From Anaerolineales bacterium (GTDB lineage: Bacteria; Chloroflexota; Anaerolineae; Aggregatilineales; J027), in the NCBI GenBank assembly GCA_020634155.1, contig JACKCI010000002.1:806001-870000 (forward strand): 64,000 nt of DNA. The letters are read 5' to 3'. Both the position numbers and the translations under genes were made by a program. This document shows positions 53,062 through 61,756 of the stretch, one piece after another. Each line of letters starts with the position of its first letter. Position 1 is the stretch's first letter. Under the pieces are notes generated by a model, which did no database searches, had not been told where the DNA came from, and saw only the letters and a program-made list of their open reading frames with translations.

Positions 53062-53550
53062 GTGTTAAAAGATAAATACGCAGAACGCATCGAGAAGATT
53101 TTTAGCAAATATCAGGACAAGCGCTCGGCGGTTATGCCCTTGCTGTACTTGGCGCAAGAAGAATATGGCTGGCTACCCGAAGAGTCCTTCAGTGAAATCG
53201 GTGAACTCTGCGATATTGACCCCACGCAGGTCAAGAGTATCGCGGGGTTCTATACCATGTATTCCGAAAAGCCCAAGGGCAAGTATTGGCTGCAAGTCTG
53301 TACTGACCTGCCCTGTGCGCTACGTGGTGCTGACCAATTTCATGCTGACCTCAAGGAATACTTAGGGGTCGAGGAAGGCGGCACTACTGAAGATGGCTTG
53401 TTTACCGTTGAGCATGTGATGTGCTTGGCGGCGTGTGATAAGGCCCCGATGCTCCAATGCAATTTCCACTACATGGAAAACCTAGACATGGAGCAGATGA
53501 AAGCCTTTATTGAAGAAAAGCGGGCTGAGGCCGCCAAGGGCGACCAATAA
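53062..53550 (+). CDS. nuoE: NADH-quinone oxidoreductase subunit E
   Basis: 162 residues with a GTG start (GGAG about 9 bases upstream; the ATG at 53058 is out of frame and stops at once). The thioredoxin-like [2Fe-2S] cluster N1a is bound by CTDLPCALRG and CLAACDKAP. Part of the NADH-oxidising module with NuoF and NuoG. 12 bases after nuoD and 7 bases before an unrelated GNAT gene. Confidence 0.96.
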   Translation: MLKDKYAERIEKIFSKYQDKRSAVMPLLYLAQEEYGWLPEESFSEIGELCDIDPTQVKSIAGFYTMYSEKPKGKYWLQVCTDLPCALRGADQFHADLKEYLGVEEGGTTEDGLFTVEHVMCLAACDKAPMLQCNFHYMENLDMEQMKAFIEEKRAEAAKGDQ

Positions 53551-53557
53551 TAGTCCT

Positions 53558-53989
53558 ATGCAGATTGTCCATCTCAGCACCGACGACTTTGACGAGATAT
53601 GCCAGTTGTGGCAAGCAGCGGGTTTGCCTTTTAAGCCCGCTGGACGGGATAACCCAACCGTTTTTGCCGAGCAAATGGCAAGCGGGGTACAGACCCCCAT
53701 TGGCATTCGGGGCGAGGATGGACAGTTAATTGGGGTGGCGTTGGCGACCCACGACAGCCGCAAAGGATGGATTAACCGTATTGCGGTACATCCAAACTCT
53801 CAACGGCAAGGCGTGGGGGCAGCCCTCATCACAGCCTGTGAACAGCACTTTGAACAACTTGGACTGCTCATTGTGGCGGCCTTGGTAGAAGCAGACAACA
53901 CCGCCAGCTTGAATCTGTTTTTGCACGAAGGGTATCAACAGCATGACTCTGTCATCTACTTCTCCAAACGTGCGTCCGATAACGTTTAA
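53558..53989 (+). CDS. GNAT acetyltransferase embedded in the nuo operon
   Basis: 143 residues from the ATG at 53558; an earlier in-frame ATG lies in nuoE. The acetyl-CoA loop is VHPNSQRQGVGAALITACE (R/Q-x-x-G-x-G/A), with the preceding strand WINRIAV, and the ending NTASLNLFLHEGYQQHDSVIYF is the typical GNAT finish. A small, RimI-like architecture with no recognised substrate. It sits between nuoE and nuoF on the same strand with only a 7-base gap, and overlaps the next gene by 47 bases. Confidence 0.9.
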   Translation: MQIVHLSTDDFDEICQLWQAAGLPFKPAGRDNPTVFAEQMASGVQTPIGIRGEDGQLIGVALATHDSRKGWINRIAVHPNSQRQGVGAALITACEQHFEQLGLLIVAALVEADNTASLNLFLHEGYQQHDSVIYFSKRASDNV

Positions 53990-54431
53990 GCCAGCGGCAT
54001 TGGTTAACCTCCCGCTGATTTTGGTGGGAATGTTCATCGTGGTCTATGCGGTCATCAATGCGGCATGGCCTAGCGACTTTGTGAATGCTGGCTATAACCA
54101 GACCGTATCGCACCAAGACAGGCTCACAGGGCATGACCGTCCAGCAGACTGGCCTGCGGATACCGCATTGCCGCGCAACTCAGGCTATGAGTTACGGCGG
54201 GTCTTGGATGGACTTGTCTACTATGCCCTTATTCAAGCGGTGGTAGCCGTCATTGGGCTGGTGATTTATGGTCAGCGTAACCTTTACCTCTTGCTGATTA
54301 TCAGTGGGGTGTATGGTATCGCCTATGTTGCCGGACTGGGTGTTTCAACAGTAGGGCCGCTTCTTTCAGCAGGTGGGTTTGCGCTAATTTTGTGGGGCGC
54401 AGTGCTTGGCTGGTTAACGAGTACGAGGTAA
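53943..54431 (+). CDS. four-helix membrane protein embedded in the nuo operon
   Basis: 162 residues. Hydrophobic segments at about 22-42 (LPLILVGMFIVVYAVINAAW), 92-109 (GLVYYALIQAVVAVIGLVIY), 113-131 and 138-156. A polar loop of about 50 residues lies between the first and second. No family recognised, and it does not look like any complex I subunit (no charged residues in membrane segments as in NuoA/J/K). Starts inside the GNAT gene and ends 2 bases before the nuoF ATG. Confidence 0.8.
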   Translation: MTLSSTSPNVRPITFKPAALVNLPLILVGMFIVVYAVINAAWPSDFVNAGYNQTVSHQDRLTGHDRPADWPADTALPRNSGYELRRVLDGLVYYALIQAVVAVIGLVIYGQRNLYLLLIISGVYGIAYVAGLGVSTVGPLLSAGGFALILWGAVLGWLTSTR

Positions 54432-54433
54432 AC

Positions 54434-55738
54434 ATGGCAAATATTTTACTACGGAACCGAGATATACCGGATATTGGTAATTTTGAGGTCTATAGCAAGA
54501 ACGGCGGGTGGGAAGGCTTCCGCAAAGCGGTGCAGCAACACACCCCTGATGAAGTCATTAAAATCGTGATGGACTCCAATCTGCGCGGGCGGGGCGGCGC
54601 TGGCTTTAATACAGGCCGCAAGTGGAGCTTCATTCCCAAGAACGAACCCATTAAGTATGTGGTTGTCAATGCCGACGAAAGCGAACCGGGCACCTTTAAA
54701 GACCGCGAGTTGATGGAGATGAACCCCTATCAAGTTATCGAAGGGGCCATGATTGCCGCCTACGCCATTCAAGCCAGCGCGGTCTACATCTACTGTCGTG
54801 GTGAGTTTTGGGATATTGCCCACCAACTCGACGCCTGCATTGCTGAGGCCCGCGAAAATAACTTGATTGGCAAGAACATTCTTGGCACCGACTGGTCGTG
54901 TGAGTTCTATACCCACCTTGGCGCAGGGGCCTATATCTGCGGTGAGGAAAGCGCTTTGCTCAACAGCCTACAAGGGATGTTGGGGCAACCGCGTGTCCGC
55001 CCGCCCTTCCCAGCCCAAAAAGGTGGCGGCCTGTACTATGAACCCACTGTCGTCAACAACGTCGAGACACTGGCGAATGTGCCTTGGATTATCGTCAATG
55101 GCGCGGAAGCCTATCAACAAATTGGCACCCCGCAAAGCCCCGGCCCCAAGATAGTCTGCATGAGCGGGCATGTCAACCAGCCGGGCAACTACGAGATTGC
55201 ACTCGGTCAAACCACCTTCCGCGAGTTGTTTGAGAAGGCGGGCGGCACTGAGTATCAAGGCCATAAACTCAAGGCGCTGTTGCCGACGGGTGCATCTGGC
55301 CCCGTCATCCCCATCACTGATAAGCTGATGGATGCGCCGATTACCTATGAAAGCGTCATTGAGTTTGGCTCGACGCTCGGCTCGGCCTCGTTTATCGTGA
55401 TGGACGAGACCACCGATATGGTATGGGCCGCTTATAAGATGATGCAATTCTTCAAGCACGAAAGCTGCGGGAAATGCACCCCCTGTCGGGAGGGTACTTA
55501 CTGGCTGCTGAAGCTGATGACCCGCATCATCAACGGACAAGGCACCGCCAACGACTTGCGCTTGCTGGAGAATGTCGGCAAGCAGATGAACGGCAAGAGC
55601 CTATGTGCCTTGAATGACTTTGCGATTAATCCGGTGTTGGGCACCTTGCGCCACTTCCGGTCTGAGTATGAAGCGTATATCAACAAGGGGAGCGACGAAA
55701 AAGCGGCCCCCAAGAAGCAGTTGCAACCAGCACACTAA
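54434..55738 (+). CDS. nuoF: NADH-quinone oxidoreductase subunit F
   Basis: 434 residues from the ATG at 54434. It binds FMN and NADH: GRGGAGFNTGRKWSF and VVNADESEPGTFKDRE form the nucleotide sites, and ICGEESALLNSLQG lies near FMN. Cluster N3 is held by SCGKCTPCREGT and LCALNDFA. This window therefore encodes a true NADH module, not the reduced 11-subunit complex. Confidence 0.97.
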   Translation: MANILLRNRDIPDIGNFEVYSKNGGWEGFRKAVQQHTPDEVIKIVMDSNLRGRGGAGFNTGRKWSFIPKNEPIKYVVVNADESEPGTFKDRELMEMNPYQVIEGAMIAAYAIQASAVYIYCRGEFWDIAHQLDACIAEARENNLIGKNILGTDWSCEFYTHLGAGAYICGEESALLNSLQGMLGQPRVRPPFPAQKGGGLYYEPTVVNNVETLANVPWIIVNGAEAYQQIGTPQSPGPKIVCMSGHVNQPGNYEIALGQTTFRELFEKAGGTEYQGHKLKALLPTGASGPVIPITDKLMDAPITYESVIEFGSTLGSASFIVMDETTDMVWAAYKMMQFFKHESCGKCTPCREGTYWLLKLMTRIINGQGTANDLRLLENVGKQMNGKSLCALNDFAINPVLGTLRHFRSEYEAYINKGSDEKAAPKKQLQPAH

Positions 55739-55977
55739 TGAACGAAACGCGACTACTGTATTTGAACAGAGCTATTGAAGGAAGCCCCAACGCTGCGGTA
55801 AACTTTGTGTTGCGTGGTGAGTATTGGCTAGAGGCGGGCGATTGGGAGCAAGCTACCCAAGATTTTGAGCAAGCCCTTGAACTCGCTCAATCGGCCCTTG
55901 TCACCAGCGAATGGGGATACTTAGAACAAGCATTAGTTGACCGTGCCGAACACGGTTTGCGCTTAATCACGTTTTAG
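55738..55977 (+). CDS. small TPR-like protein embedded in the nuo operon
   Basis: 79 residues, all helical in pattern: AAVNFVLRGEYWLEAGDWEQ followed by ATQDFEQALELAQSAL reads as one tetratricopeptide repeat (W at position 4, G at 8, A at 20, A at 27), with a second half-repeat after it. It starts on the nuoF stop (TAATG, 1-base overlap) and ends 11 bases before nuoG. It could be an assembly or adaptor protein for the NADH module, purely from position. Confidence 0.78.
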   Translation: MNETRLLYLNRAIEGSPNAAVNFVLRGEYWLEAGDWEQATQDFEQALELAQSALVTSEWGYLEQALVDRAEHGLRLITF

Positions 55978-55988
55978 AAGGCAAAGGT

Positions 55989-58496
55989 ATGGGCGATAAT
56001 CAGAAATTGGTGACCATCTATATCGACGGGGTAGCCTATGATGTCCCAGCAGGCACCAACCTTGTCGATGTGGCGAAATTCTATGCGGATAACGATATTC
56101 CGGTCTTTTGCTATCATCCCAAAATGGAGCCTGTGGGCATGTGCCGCATGTGCCTTGTCGAGATGGGGATGGTCAAAAAGAACCGCGAAACGGGCGAAAT
56201 AGAGCGCGATGCCGACGGGAACCCTCAAATCCAATGGTTCCCCAAATTGCAGACCGCTTGCACCCAACTGGTGAGCGATGGCCTTGCTATCCGCACCGAA
56301 ACGCCAGTGGTGACTGAAGCCCGTGAAGATATTGTCGAGTTTATCTTGACCAGCCACCCGCTGGACTGCCCGATTTGCGACAAGGGCGGTGAATGCCCCC
56401 TGCAAAACCTGACCATGCGTCATGGGCCGGGGCAATCGGTCTTCCACTATGAAGACAAACTCAAACTCGATAAGCATGTGCCATTAGGCGAGTTGATTTA
56501 TCTTGACCGCGAGCGCTGTATTCAATGTGCCCGTTGTGTGCGCTATTGCGATGAGTATGTCGGTGATGATGTGCTGGCCTTCCATGAACGGGGCCGTTCT
56601 CTGCAAATTGTGACCATCTCCGACCCAGCCTTCGACAGCAAGTTCAGCGGCAATACCACCGATATTTGTCCAGTGGGGGCGCTGACGACGGCGGACTTCC
56701 GCTTTGGGGCGCGGCCTTGGGAGCTTGATGAAGTCCCCAGCCTTGACCCCTACGGGCCAGAAGGGGCCAATATCAGCCTCAGCACCCGTCTTGATCGTGA
56801 CTCGGGTGGTGGCAAGATTATCAAGCGTGTCATGCCCCGCCAAAACGAGCAGGTCAATGAAATTTGGATTTCCGACAAGACTCGCTTCGGGCATCATCAC
56901 AGCCGCGCCGCTGAACGCCTGACCACCCCCATGATTCGCAAAGGTACCAAATGGGCTGAGGCGACATGGGACGAGGCCCTTGACCTCATCGCTTCCAAAC
57001 TCCAAGAGGCTGCCAGTGTCGGTGCTATTGCAGGCCCTGACCAAAGCAACGAAGACCTCTGGGAACTGCGCCAACTGGTCACCGCTAAGGGTGAGGGCAA
57101 GTTGGGACTATGGCCTGCATTAATGAGTGGCGGGGATATTGTACGCCAAGTCGGGGCCGCTAAAGGTACCAACATTGGCAGCATGGGCAAGGGCGATACG
57201 ATTGTTGTCGTGGCCTCTGACCTTGAAGAAGAAGCGCCTATCTGGTGGCTACGGGTCAAGAGTGCCGGTGATCGGGGCGCGAACATCGTTGTCTTGAATG
57301 CCCGCCCCACCAAACTGAGCCATGTCCATCTTGGCTCGCACAAAGAACGACAAGCCACCAACATAATTTACCCCTACGGTGAAGCCGTCGGCGCGGTGAA
57401 TGACCTCGCCAAGAATGCCGCCATCAAGGAAGCCAATAACCTCTTGGTCTTCTGTGGTGCCGAAGGATTGAATCTGGATCAGCACGCCGTTTTGATGCAA
57501 GCCTGTGCCAATTTGCTGATTGGCTCCAAGCATGTCGGGCGTCCTAACAATGGCCTGATTCCAATCTGGCCCGGTGCCAACATCCAAGGCGCAATCGACC
57601 TCGGCTATACGGCGGAAGCGACTCTCGAAATCTTCAAGCAAGCACCCGATGTTCTGTTCATTGCGGGTTGCAACCCTATGGGTGAGGTGGTTGAAGCGGC
57701 AGCTCTTGAACAAGCGCCCTTTATCGTGGTTACGGAGCAGTTTAGCACCACCACCAGCCATAAAGCGCATGTCATCCTCCCTCGCCAAAGTTTTGCCGAG
57801 CGGGACGGTGCCTTTACCAACGGTGAGCGGCGTGTCCAACGCTTCTATACCGCCCAAGGGGTTGTTGGTCAAAGTCTGCCCGAATGGAAGATGTTTGGGG
57901 AGTTACGGGCGCGGCTGGGTCAAGGCCATGTCAAACTCTCCGCAGGCGCAGTCATGGCGGAAATCACCAAGCAGGTGCCAGCCTATGCGGGCATGAGTTA
58001 TAAGAATTTGGCTCATGTTGAACGCCAATTCCCCGATGTTGGTGGACGTGACCAATACTATGGTGGTACCGCCTACCAGAACAAAGGCGGCCTTGGTGTA
58101 CAATGGTCAGTAGAAGCCGAAAACTCTGATGCTCAATTGACGGAGACCAAGGTCAAGGCTGAAAAATCCAAGCACAAGGGCCTGTTGGTAGTACCAACCA
58201 CCTTGCTCTTTGACCAAGGCACACTTTTCCGTCATAGCGAATTGATGCACCATCGCATTCCCCAACCCCATGTCCTTATCAGCGAGGAAGATGCTGCCAA
58301 AGAAGGCATTGTGGCGGGCATGCTGCTTAAGATGACGGTGCTGGGTGTGGTGCATGAAGTACAGGCGGTTGTCAGCAATCAAGTGCCTGCCGGGGCGATT
58401 TTGTTCCCGCGTCGCTTGAGTGAACTGGCTGGCCCCTTAGCACCGACCCCCGTCGAATCGATTGAAAAAGTTCCGCAAGCGGTGATCGAAGGATAA
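55989..58496 (+). CDS. nuoG: NADH-quinone oxidoreductase subunit G
   Basis: 835 residues. N-terminal [2Fe-2S] ferredoxin domain (FCYHPKMEPVGMCRMCLVEM), the His-ligated cluster region (HPLDCPICDKGGECPLQNL), and the [4Fe-4S] pair CIQCARCVRYCDEY and DICPVGALT. From about 235 it has the molybdopterin oxidoreductase-like fold that in complex I carries no cofactor, with FCGAEGLNLD and AGCNPMGEVVEA segments. Longest soluble subunit, routing electrons from NuoF to NuoI. Confidence 0.96.
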   Translation: MGDNQKLVTIYIDGVAYDVPAGTNLVDVAKFYADNDIPVFCYHPKMEPVGMCRMCLVEMGMVKKNRETGEIERDADGNPQIQWFPKLQTACTQLVSDGLAIRTETPVVTEAREDIVEFILTSHPLDCPICDKGGECPLQNLTMRHGPGQSVFHYEDKLKLDKHVPLGELIYLDRERCIQCARCVRYCDEYVGDDVLAFHERGRSLQIVTISDPAFDSKFSGNTTDICPVGALTTADFRFGARPWELDEVPSLDPYGPEGANISLSTRLDRDSGGGKIIKRVMPRQNEQVNEIWISDKTRFGHHHSRAAERLTTPMIRKGTKWAEATWDEALDLIASKLQEAASVGAIAGPDQSNEDLWELRQLVTAKGEGKLGLWPALMSGGDIVRQVGAAKGTNIGSMGKGDTIVVVASDLEEEAPIWWLRVKSAGDRGANIVVLNARPTKLSHVHLGSHKERQATNIIYPYGEAVGAVNDLAKNAAIKEANNLLVFCGAEGLNLDQHAVLMQACANLLIGSKHVGRPNNGLIPIWPGANIQGAIDLGYTAEATLEIFKQAPDVLFIAGCNPMGEVVEAAALEQAPFIVVTEQFSTTTSHKAHVILPRQSFAERDGAFTNGERRVQRFYTAQGVVGQSLPEWKMFGELRARLGQGHVKLSAGAVMAEITKQVPAYAGMSYKNLAHVERQFPDVGGRDQYYGGTAYQNKGGLGVQWSVEAENSDAQLTETKVKAEKSKHKGLLVVPTTLLFDQGTLFRHSELMHHRIPQPHVLISEEDAAKEGIVAGMLLKMTVLGVVHEVQAVVSNQVPAGAILFPRRLSELAGPLAPTPVESIEKVPQAVIEG

Positions 58497-58499
58497 AGA

Positions 58500-59813
58500 A
58501 TGTTTGGCCCTAACGATCCGACTGTAATTATAGAGTGTTCAACTAGTGGTGGCTGCCAAGCGGTACATTCGATTATTATCGCGTTGGTAGTGTTTGTGAC
58601 GTTGCTCACGGGCTTTGCCCTGACCACCGTTTTAGAGCGACGCTTTATCGCCAGTATCCAATCCCGTATTGGGCCGAACCGTGTTCCGCTCAAGGGGGCG
58701 CTGCAACCTGCCGCTGACGGTATCAAACTGATTTTCAAGGAAGATGTCACGCCTGCTAACGCCGACAAGTTTGTCTTCTGGTTAGCGCCTGTGTTAAAAG
58801 TGTTACCTGCGCTGCTGGTGTTAGCCGTGGTACCACTCGGCCCCAAGATGGTCGTGCCTTGGTTTGATGGCAACTGGTACCGCGTTAATCAAGGTTTGAT
58901 TGATGTTGAGGTTGGGGTGCTGTGGATTTTGGCGATTACCAGCCTAAGCGTGTACGGTGTCACCCTCGCGGGGTGGTCGAGCAACAACAAATATGCCATG
59001 CTCGGCTCACTGCGTTCAACGGCGTCTATGATTAGCTACGAGTTAAGCATGGGGACGCTCTTCGCAGTACCGATTTTGCTGGCTGGCTCCATGAGCATTG
59101 GCGATATTCAAAGTGCCCAAATGGGCTTTAAGTGGTTTATATTCCAAAACCCGCTGGCGGCAATTTTGTTCTTTATTGCCCTCATGGTTGAGATTAATCG
59201 TGGCCCCTTTGACATGCCCGAAGCCGAGCAAGAGTTGGTGGCCGGCCACATGACCGAATACAGTGGCATGAAGTTTGCACTGTTCTTTATGGCAGAATAC
59301 ATCAACATGATTGGCATTAGTGTCATCTTTAGCTCCATGTATCTGGGTGGCTATGATGACGGCTTTGGCTTTGTCCAAGGTATCCCTTTGTTGGCGGTGC
59401 CTGTTCTCGCAACCAAGGTTATTCTGCTACTAATGGTCATGATTTGGATACGTGGTACGGTGTTCCGTCCCCGCTATGACCGCTTGATGACCTTCGGATG
59501 GAAGGTATTGCTCCCCTTGTCGATTTTGTCGGTGGCATGGACATCAATCGCCATCGTCATTGCCGAAGAGGGCGCAGGTAGCATTGTCTATTGGATTTCA
59601 TCTGTCGTATTGTTTGTGGTCTTGTTAGCGATGGTCAGCGCTTTTAATCGTAACGTTGCCATCGCCACTGTACCAGATGACACCCTTGAAGACCCGCTAC
59701 GGGTCACTGTTGGAGATATTGCGGTACAGGTCTTAGGGGTGATTATTGCCATCCCAACCGCCATCGTGGACGCTATCACGGGACTCATACGGCAACCTAA
59801 AGGGAAAGCATAG
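58500..59813 (+). CDS. nuoH: NADH-quinone oxidoreductase subunit H
   Basis: 437 residues, about 90 longer than E. coli NuoH; the extra length is at the N-terminus (MFGPNDPTVIIECST) and the C-terminal 70 residues after the last helix. Eight or more helices. Signatures: RIGPNRVPLKGALQPAADGIKL, EINRGPFDMPEAEQELVAGHMTEYSGMKFALFF (broken here for length at the conserved E-L-V-A-G-x-x-T-E-Y-S-G). It forms the quinone chamber at the foot of the hydrophilic arm. Starts 3 bases after nuoG. Confidence 0.96.
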   Translation: MFGPNDPTVIIECSTSGGCQAVHSIIIALVVFVTLLTGFALTTVLERRFIASIQSRIGPNRVPLKGALQPAADGIKLIFKEDVTPANADKFVFWLAPVLKVLPALLVLAVVPLGPKMVVPWFDGNWYRVNQGLIDVEVGVLWILAITSLSVYGVTLAGWSSNNKYAMLGSLRSTASMISYELSMGTLFAVPILLAGSMSIGDIQSAQMGFKWFIFQNPLAAILFFIALMVEINRGPFDMPEAEQELVAGHMTEYSGMKFALFFMAEYINMIGISVIFSSMYLGGYDDGFGFVQGIPLLAVPVLATKVILLLMVMIWIRGTVFRPRYDRLMTFGWKVLLPLSILSVAWTSIAIVIAEEGAGSIVYWISSVVLFVVLLAMVSAFNRNVAIATVPDDTLEDPLRVTVGDIAVQVLGVIIAIPTAIVDAITGLIRQPKGKA

Positions 59814-59831
59814 AGCGAGGAGTAGAGGTAG

Positions 59832-60326
59832 ATGGGGATTATTAGCGGGTTACTGACAACGATTAAACACGTTTTCCAAGACCGACCCACCATCCAATAT
59901 CCAGAGGAAGAGCGCCCCTTGCGCGAGCGTTTTAAGGGTCGCCATGCCCTCAAGCGCTATGACAATGGCTTGGAAAAATGTATCGGCTGTGCCTTATGTG
60001 CAGCGGCCTGTCCTGCGGATGCGATTTGGGTCGAGGCAGCTGAAAATACGGATGATGAGCGCTACAGCCCCGGTGAACGCTACGCCAAGACCTATGAAAT
60101 CAACATGCTGCGTTGTATCTTTTGCGGCTATTGTGAAGATGCTTGCCCGACTGAGGCTATTGTCCTTGAACACGAGTTCAAGCTCTCCTTCACTGACCGC
60201 CGTGATGCCATCTATACCAAAGATATGTTGATTGACCCCGCACCGGAAGGGACACTCGGCAGTCCGCAACAGGTCGAGGCGGGGAGTTTTGATCGGGCGA
60301 TTCCAGATATGGAAAACCCCGCCTAA
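59832..60326 (+). CDS. nuoI: NADH-quinone oxidoreductase subunit I
   Basis: 164 residues. Two [4Fe-4S] motifs CIGCALCAAACPADAI and CIFCGYCEDACPTEAI hold clusters N6a and N6b. The N-terminal amphipathic helix (LLTTIKHVFQDRPTIQYP) lies on the membrane. The C-terminal tail after LIDPAPEG is longer than in E. coli. Followed by a 119-base gap containing a strong hairpin. Confidence 0.97.
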   Translation: MGIISGLLTTIKHVFQDRPTIQYPEEERPLRERFKGRHALKRYDNGLEKCIGCALCAAACPADAIWVEAAENTDDERYSPGERYAKTYEINMLRCIFCGYCEDACPTEAIVLEHEFKLSFTDRRDAIYTKDMLIDPAPEGTLGSPQQVEAGSFDRAIPDMENPA

Positions 60327-60353
60327 GTGAGACAGGCGCTGGATAATATGCAC

Positions 60354-60381
60354 TCAGGGGTAGGCTTTCACCTACCCCTGA
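60354..60381 (+). promoter_or_regulatory. strong RNA hairpin inside the nuo operon (nuoI-nuoJ gap)
   Basis: TCAGGGGTAGG pairs perfectly with CCTACCCCTGA (11 bp) around a 6-base loop. There is no T tract after it (TAGTTGG), so it is not a standard terminator; it could be a processing or stabilising element, or a protein-binding site, setting the level of nuoJKL. Confidence 0.8.
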
Positions 60382-60445
60382 TAGTTGGCAGAATGCGCCG
60401 ATTGCGATAAACTGCACAAAGTTTTACAAGCGTTTGAGGAAACTT

Positions 60446-61753
60446 ATGTTAGGAACCGAACTCGCATTGTTTATTCTGATAGGGGCAATTGCTATTTTTG
60501 CCGCTGTCATGATGTTGATTAGCGAAAATGCTGTACACAGTGCCTTGTTCCTCATCGTCAATTTTGCATGTGTGGCGTTTTTGTACTTGATGCTGAACGC
60601 CGCTTTCTTGGCAATGGTGCAGGTGACGGTGTATGCGGGCGCGATTATGGTGCTTTTCTTATTCGTCATCATGCTCTTAGGGGCTGAGAAGCTCTTGCCA
60701 CAACCCAACCCCCAATTCTCGTGGCTAACGCCTGTGGCAGTGGGTATGGTCGTGGTCATTTTGTTCGTTGTGAGTGTCGCCATCTTAGATAGTGAGCTAG
60801 ACACCAACGAACCCGAACCCCATAATCCGGTAGTGCGCTTCATTCATGCCAATAGCGAAGCAGAGGCCGTTGATATTTACCTCAATGACCAGCTTTGGGC
60901 TAGTGACCTCGAATTTACCCAAGGCTCTGACTTTAAAGAGATAGAGGCAGGCGAATATACCGTTAAGGTTTTTAGCGGTATCGACCTCTTGACCGAGGAG
61001 ACGGTGGCCCTTGGTGGTAACGATGTTGTCTCTTTGGTGATGCTGCCAGAAGCTATTGATGGCAAATCTTTATTGAGGGTCAAGACCAGTCTCGAGCCAG
61101 TTAAAGAACGCAACACCTCGCGCATGACGATTGTTAACGCAATGGCCTGCCCGACAGACTGCACCGTAGATGTCCTCAATATCACAGATCCCAGTGATAA
61201 GCCCACCTACTTTGCCGAGAACCTCGGCTATGGTGAGTTTAGCCCATTCGAGATTCTGCGCCGCGACCAATACATCAGCCATCTCTATACCCTTGGGGCT
61301 TTTCCTGCTGGGGTTGCAGCGGCTGAACTGAGCGGCGAAGACGCCAAACTCGCCAGCAAGCCGACCATCCAACTGCGTGATGTCGAGGCTACGGACAATG
61401 AGGACTTGGTGTGGGTGTTGATGGGCGATAGCCGCGCTGAAATCTTCCGCCAACGTGGGGAACTCTATCAAATTGATAACTATCCGGCCTTCGGGAGCGC
61501 TCGTGGGGTAGGGCAATTGCTCTATGTTGATTATATGCTGGTCTTCCAAACGATTGCCGCACTGCTTTTGGTGGCAATGGTCGGCACCTTGATTTTGACA
61601 ACTGATGCTGAAATCAAGCGCACCCGTCGCAACCCACGCCGTATGGCAGCCGTTCCCGGCAACCCCACCGTTGAAGAATATGTTCAATCGTTGCGCTCTG
61701 GAGCCGCTTTGCCTGAAGCGTCCAGTACCCAACAATTGCCAAGTGGAGAGTAG
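60446..61753 (+). CDS. nuoJ: NADH-quinone oxidoreductase subunit J with large DUF4397-like insertion
   Basis: 435 residues from the ATG at 60446 (GAGG 7 bases before it); a TTG at 60434 is rejected. Usual NuoJ is about 165-200 residues. Helices 1-4 are at about 5-26, 30-50, 53-79 and 93-114, with the conserved VQVTVYAGAIMVLFLFVIML. Residues about 122-352 are inserted, and helix 5 follows (VDYMLVFQTIAALLLVAMVG, 361-386). The insert begins VVRFIHANSEAEAVDIYLND and looks like DUF4397, a beta domain common in secreted proteins; a second, weaker copy starts at RMTIVNAMACPTDCTVDVLN. With the usual NuoJ topology this loop would be outside the cytoplasm. The residual C-terminal tail is basic (KRTRRNPRR). 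Confidence 0.95.
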   Translation: MLGTELALFILIGAIAIFAAVMMLISENAVHSALFLIVNFACVAFLYLMLNAAFLAMVQVTVYAGAIMVLFLFVIMLLGAEKLLPQPNPQFSWLTPVAVGMVVVILFVVSVAILDSELDTNEPEPHNPVVRFIHANSEAEAVDIYLNDQLWASDLEFTQGSDFKEIEAGEYTVKVFSGIDLLTEETVALGGNDVVSLVMLPEAIDGKSLLRVKTSLEPVKERNTSRMTIVNAMACPTDCTVDVLNITDPSDKPTYFAENLGYGEFSPFEILRRDQYISHLYTLGAFPAGVAAAELSGEDAKLASKPTIQLRDVEATDNEDLVWVLMGDSRAEIFRQRGELYQIDNYPAFGSARGVGQLLYVDYMLVFQTIAALLLVAMVGTLILTTDAEIKRTRRNPRRMAAVPGNPTVEEYVQSLRSGAALPEASSTQQLPSGE

Positions 61754-61756
61754 CCG

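Noticed and set aside
60327..60445. A transcription terminator ending the operon after nuoI
   Set aside because: The hairpin has no T tract and nuoJKL follow in the same direction.
61070..61735. 221-residue minus-strand frame opposite the NuoJ insertion
   Set aside because: No ribosome site or recognisable domain; the plus frame has a clear DUF4397-like pattern and continues into helix 5 of NuoJ.
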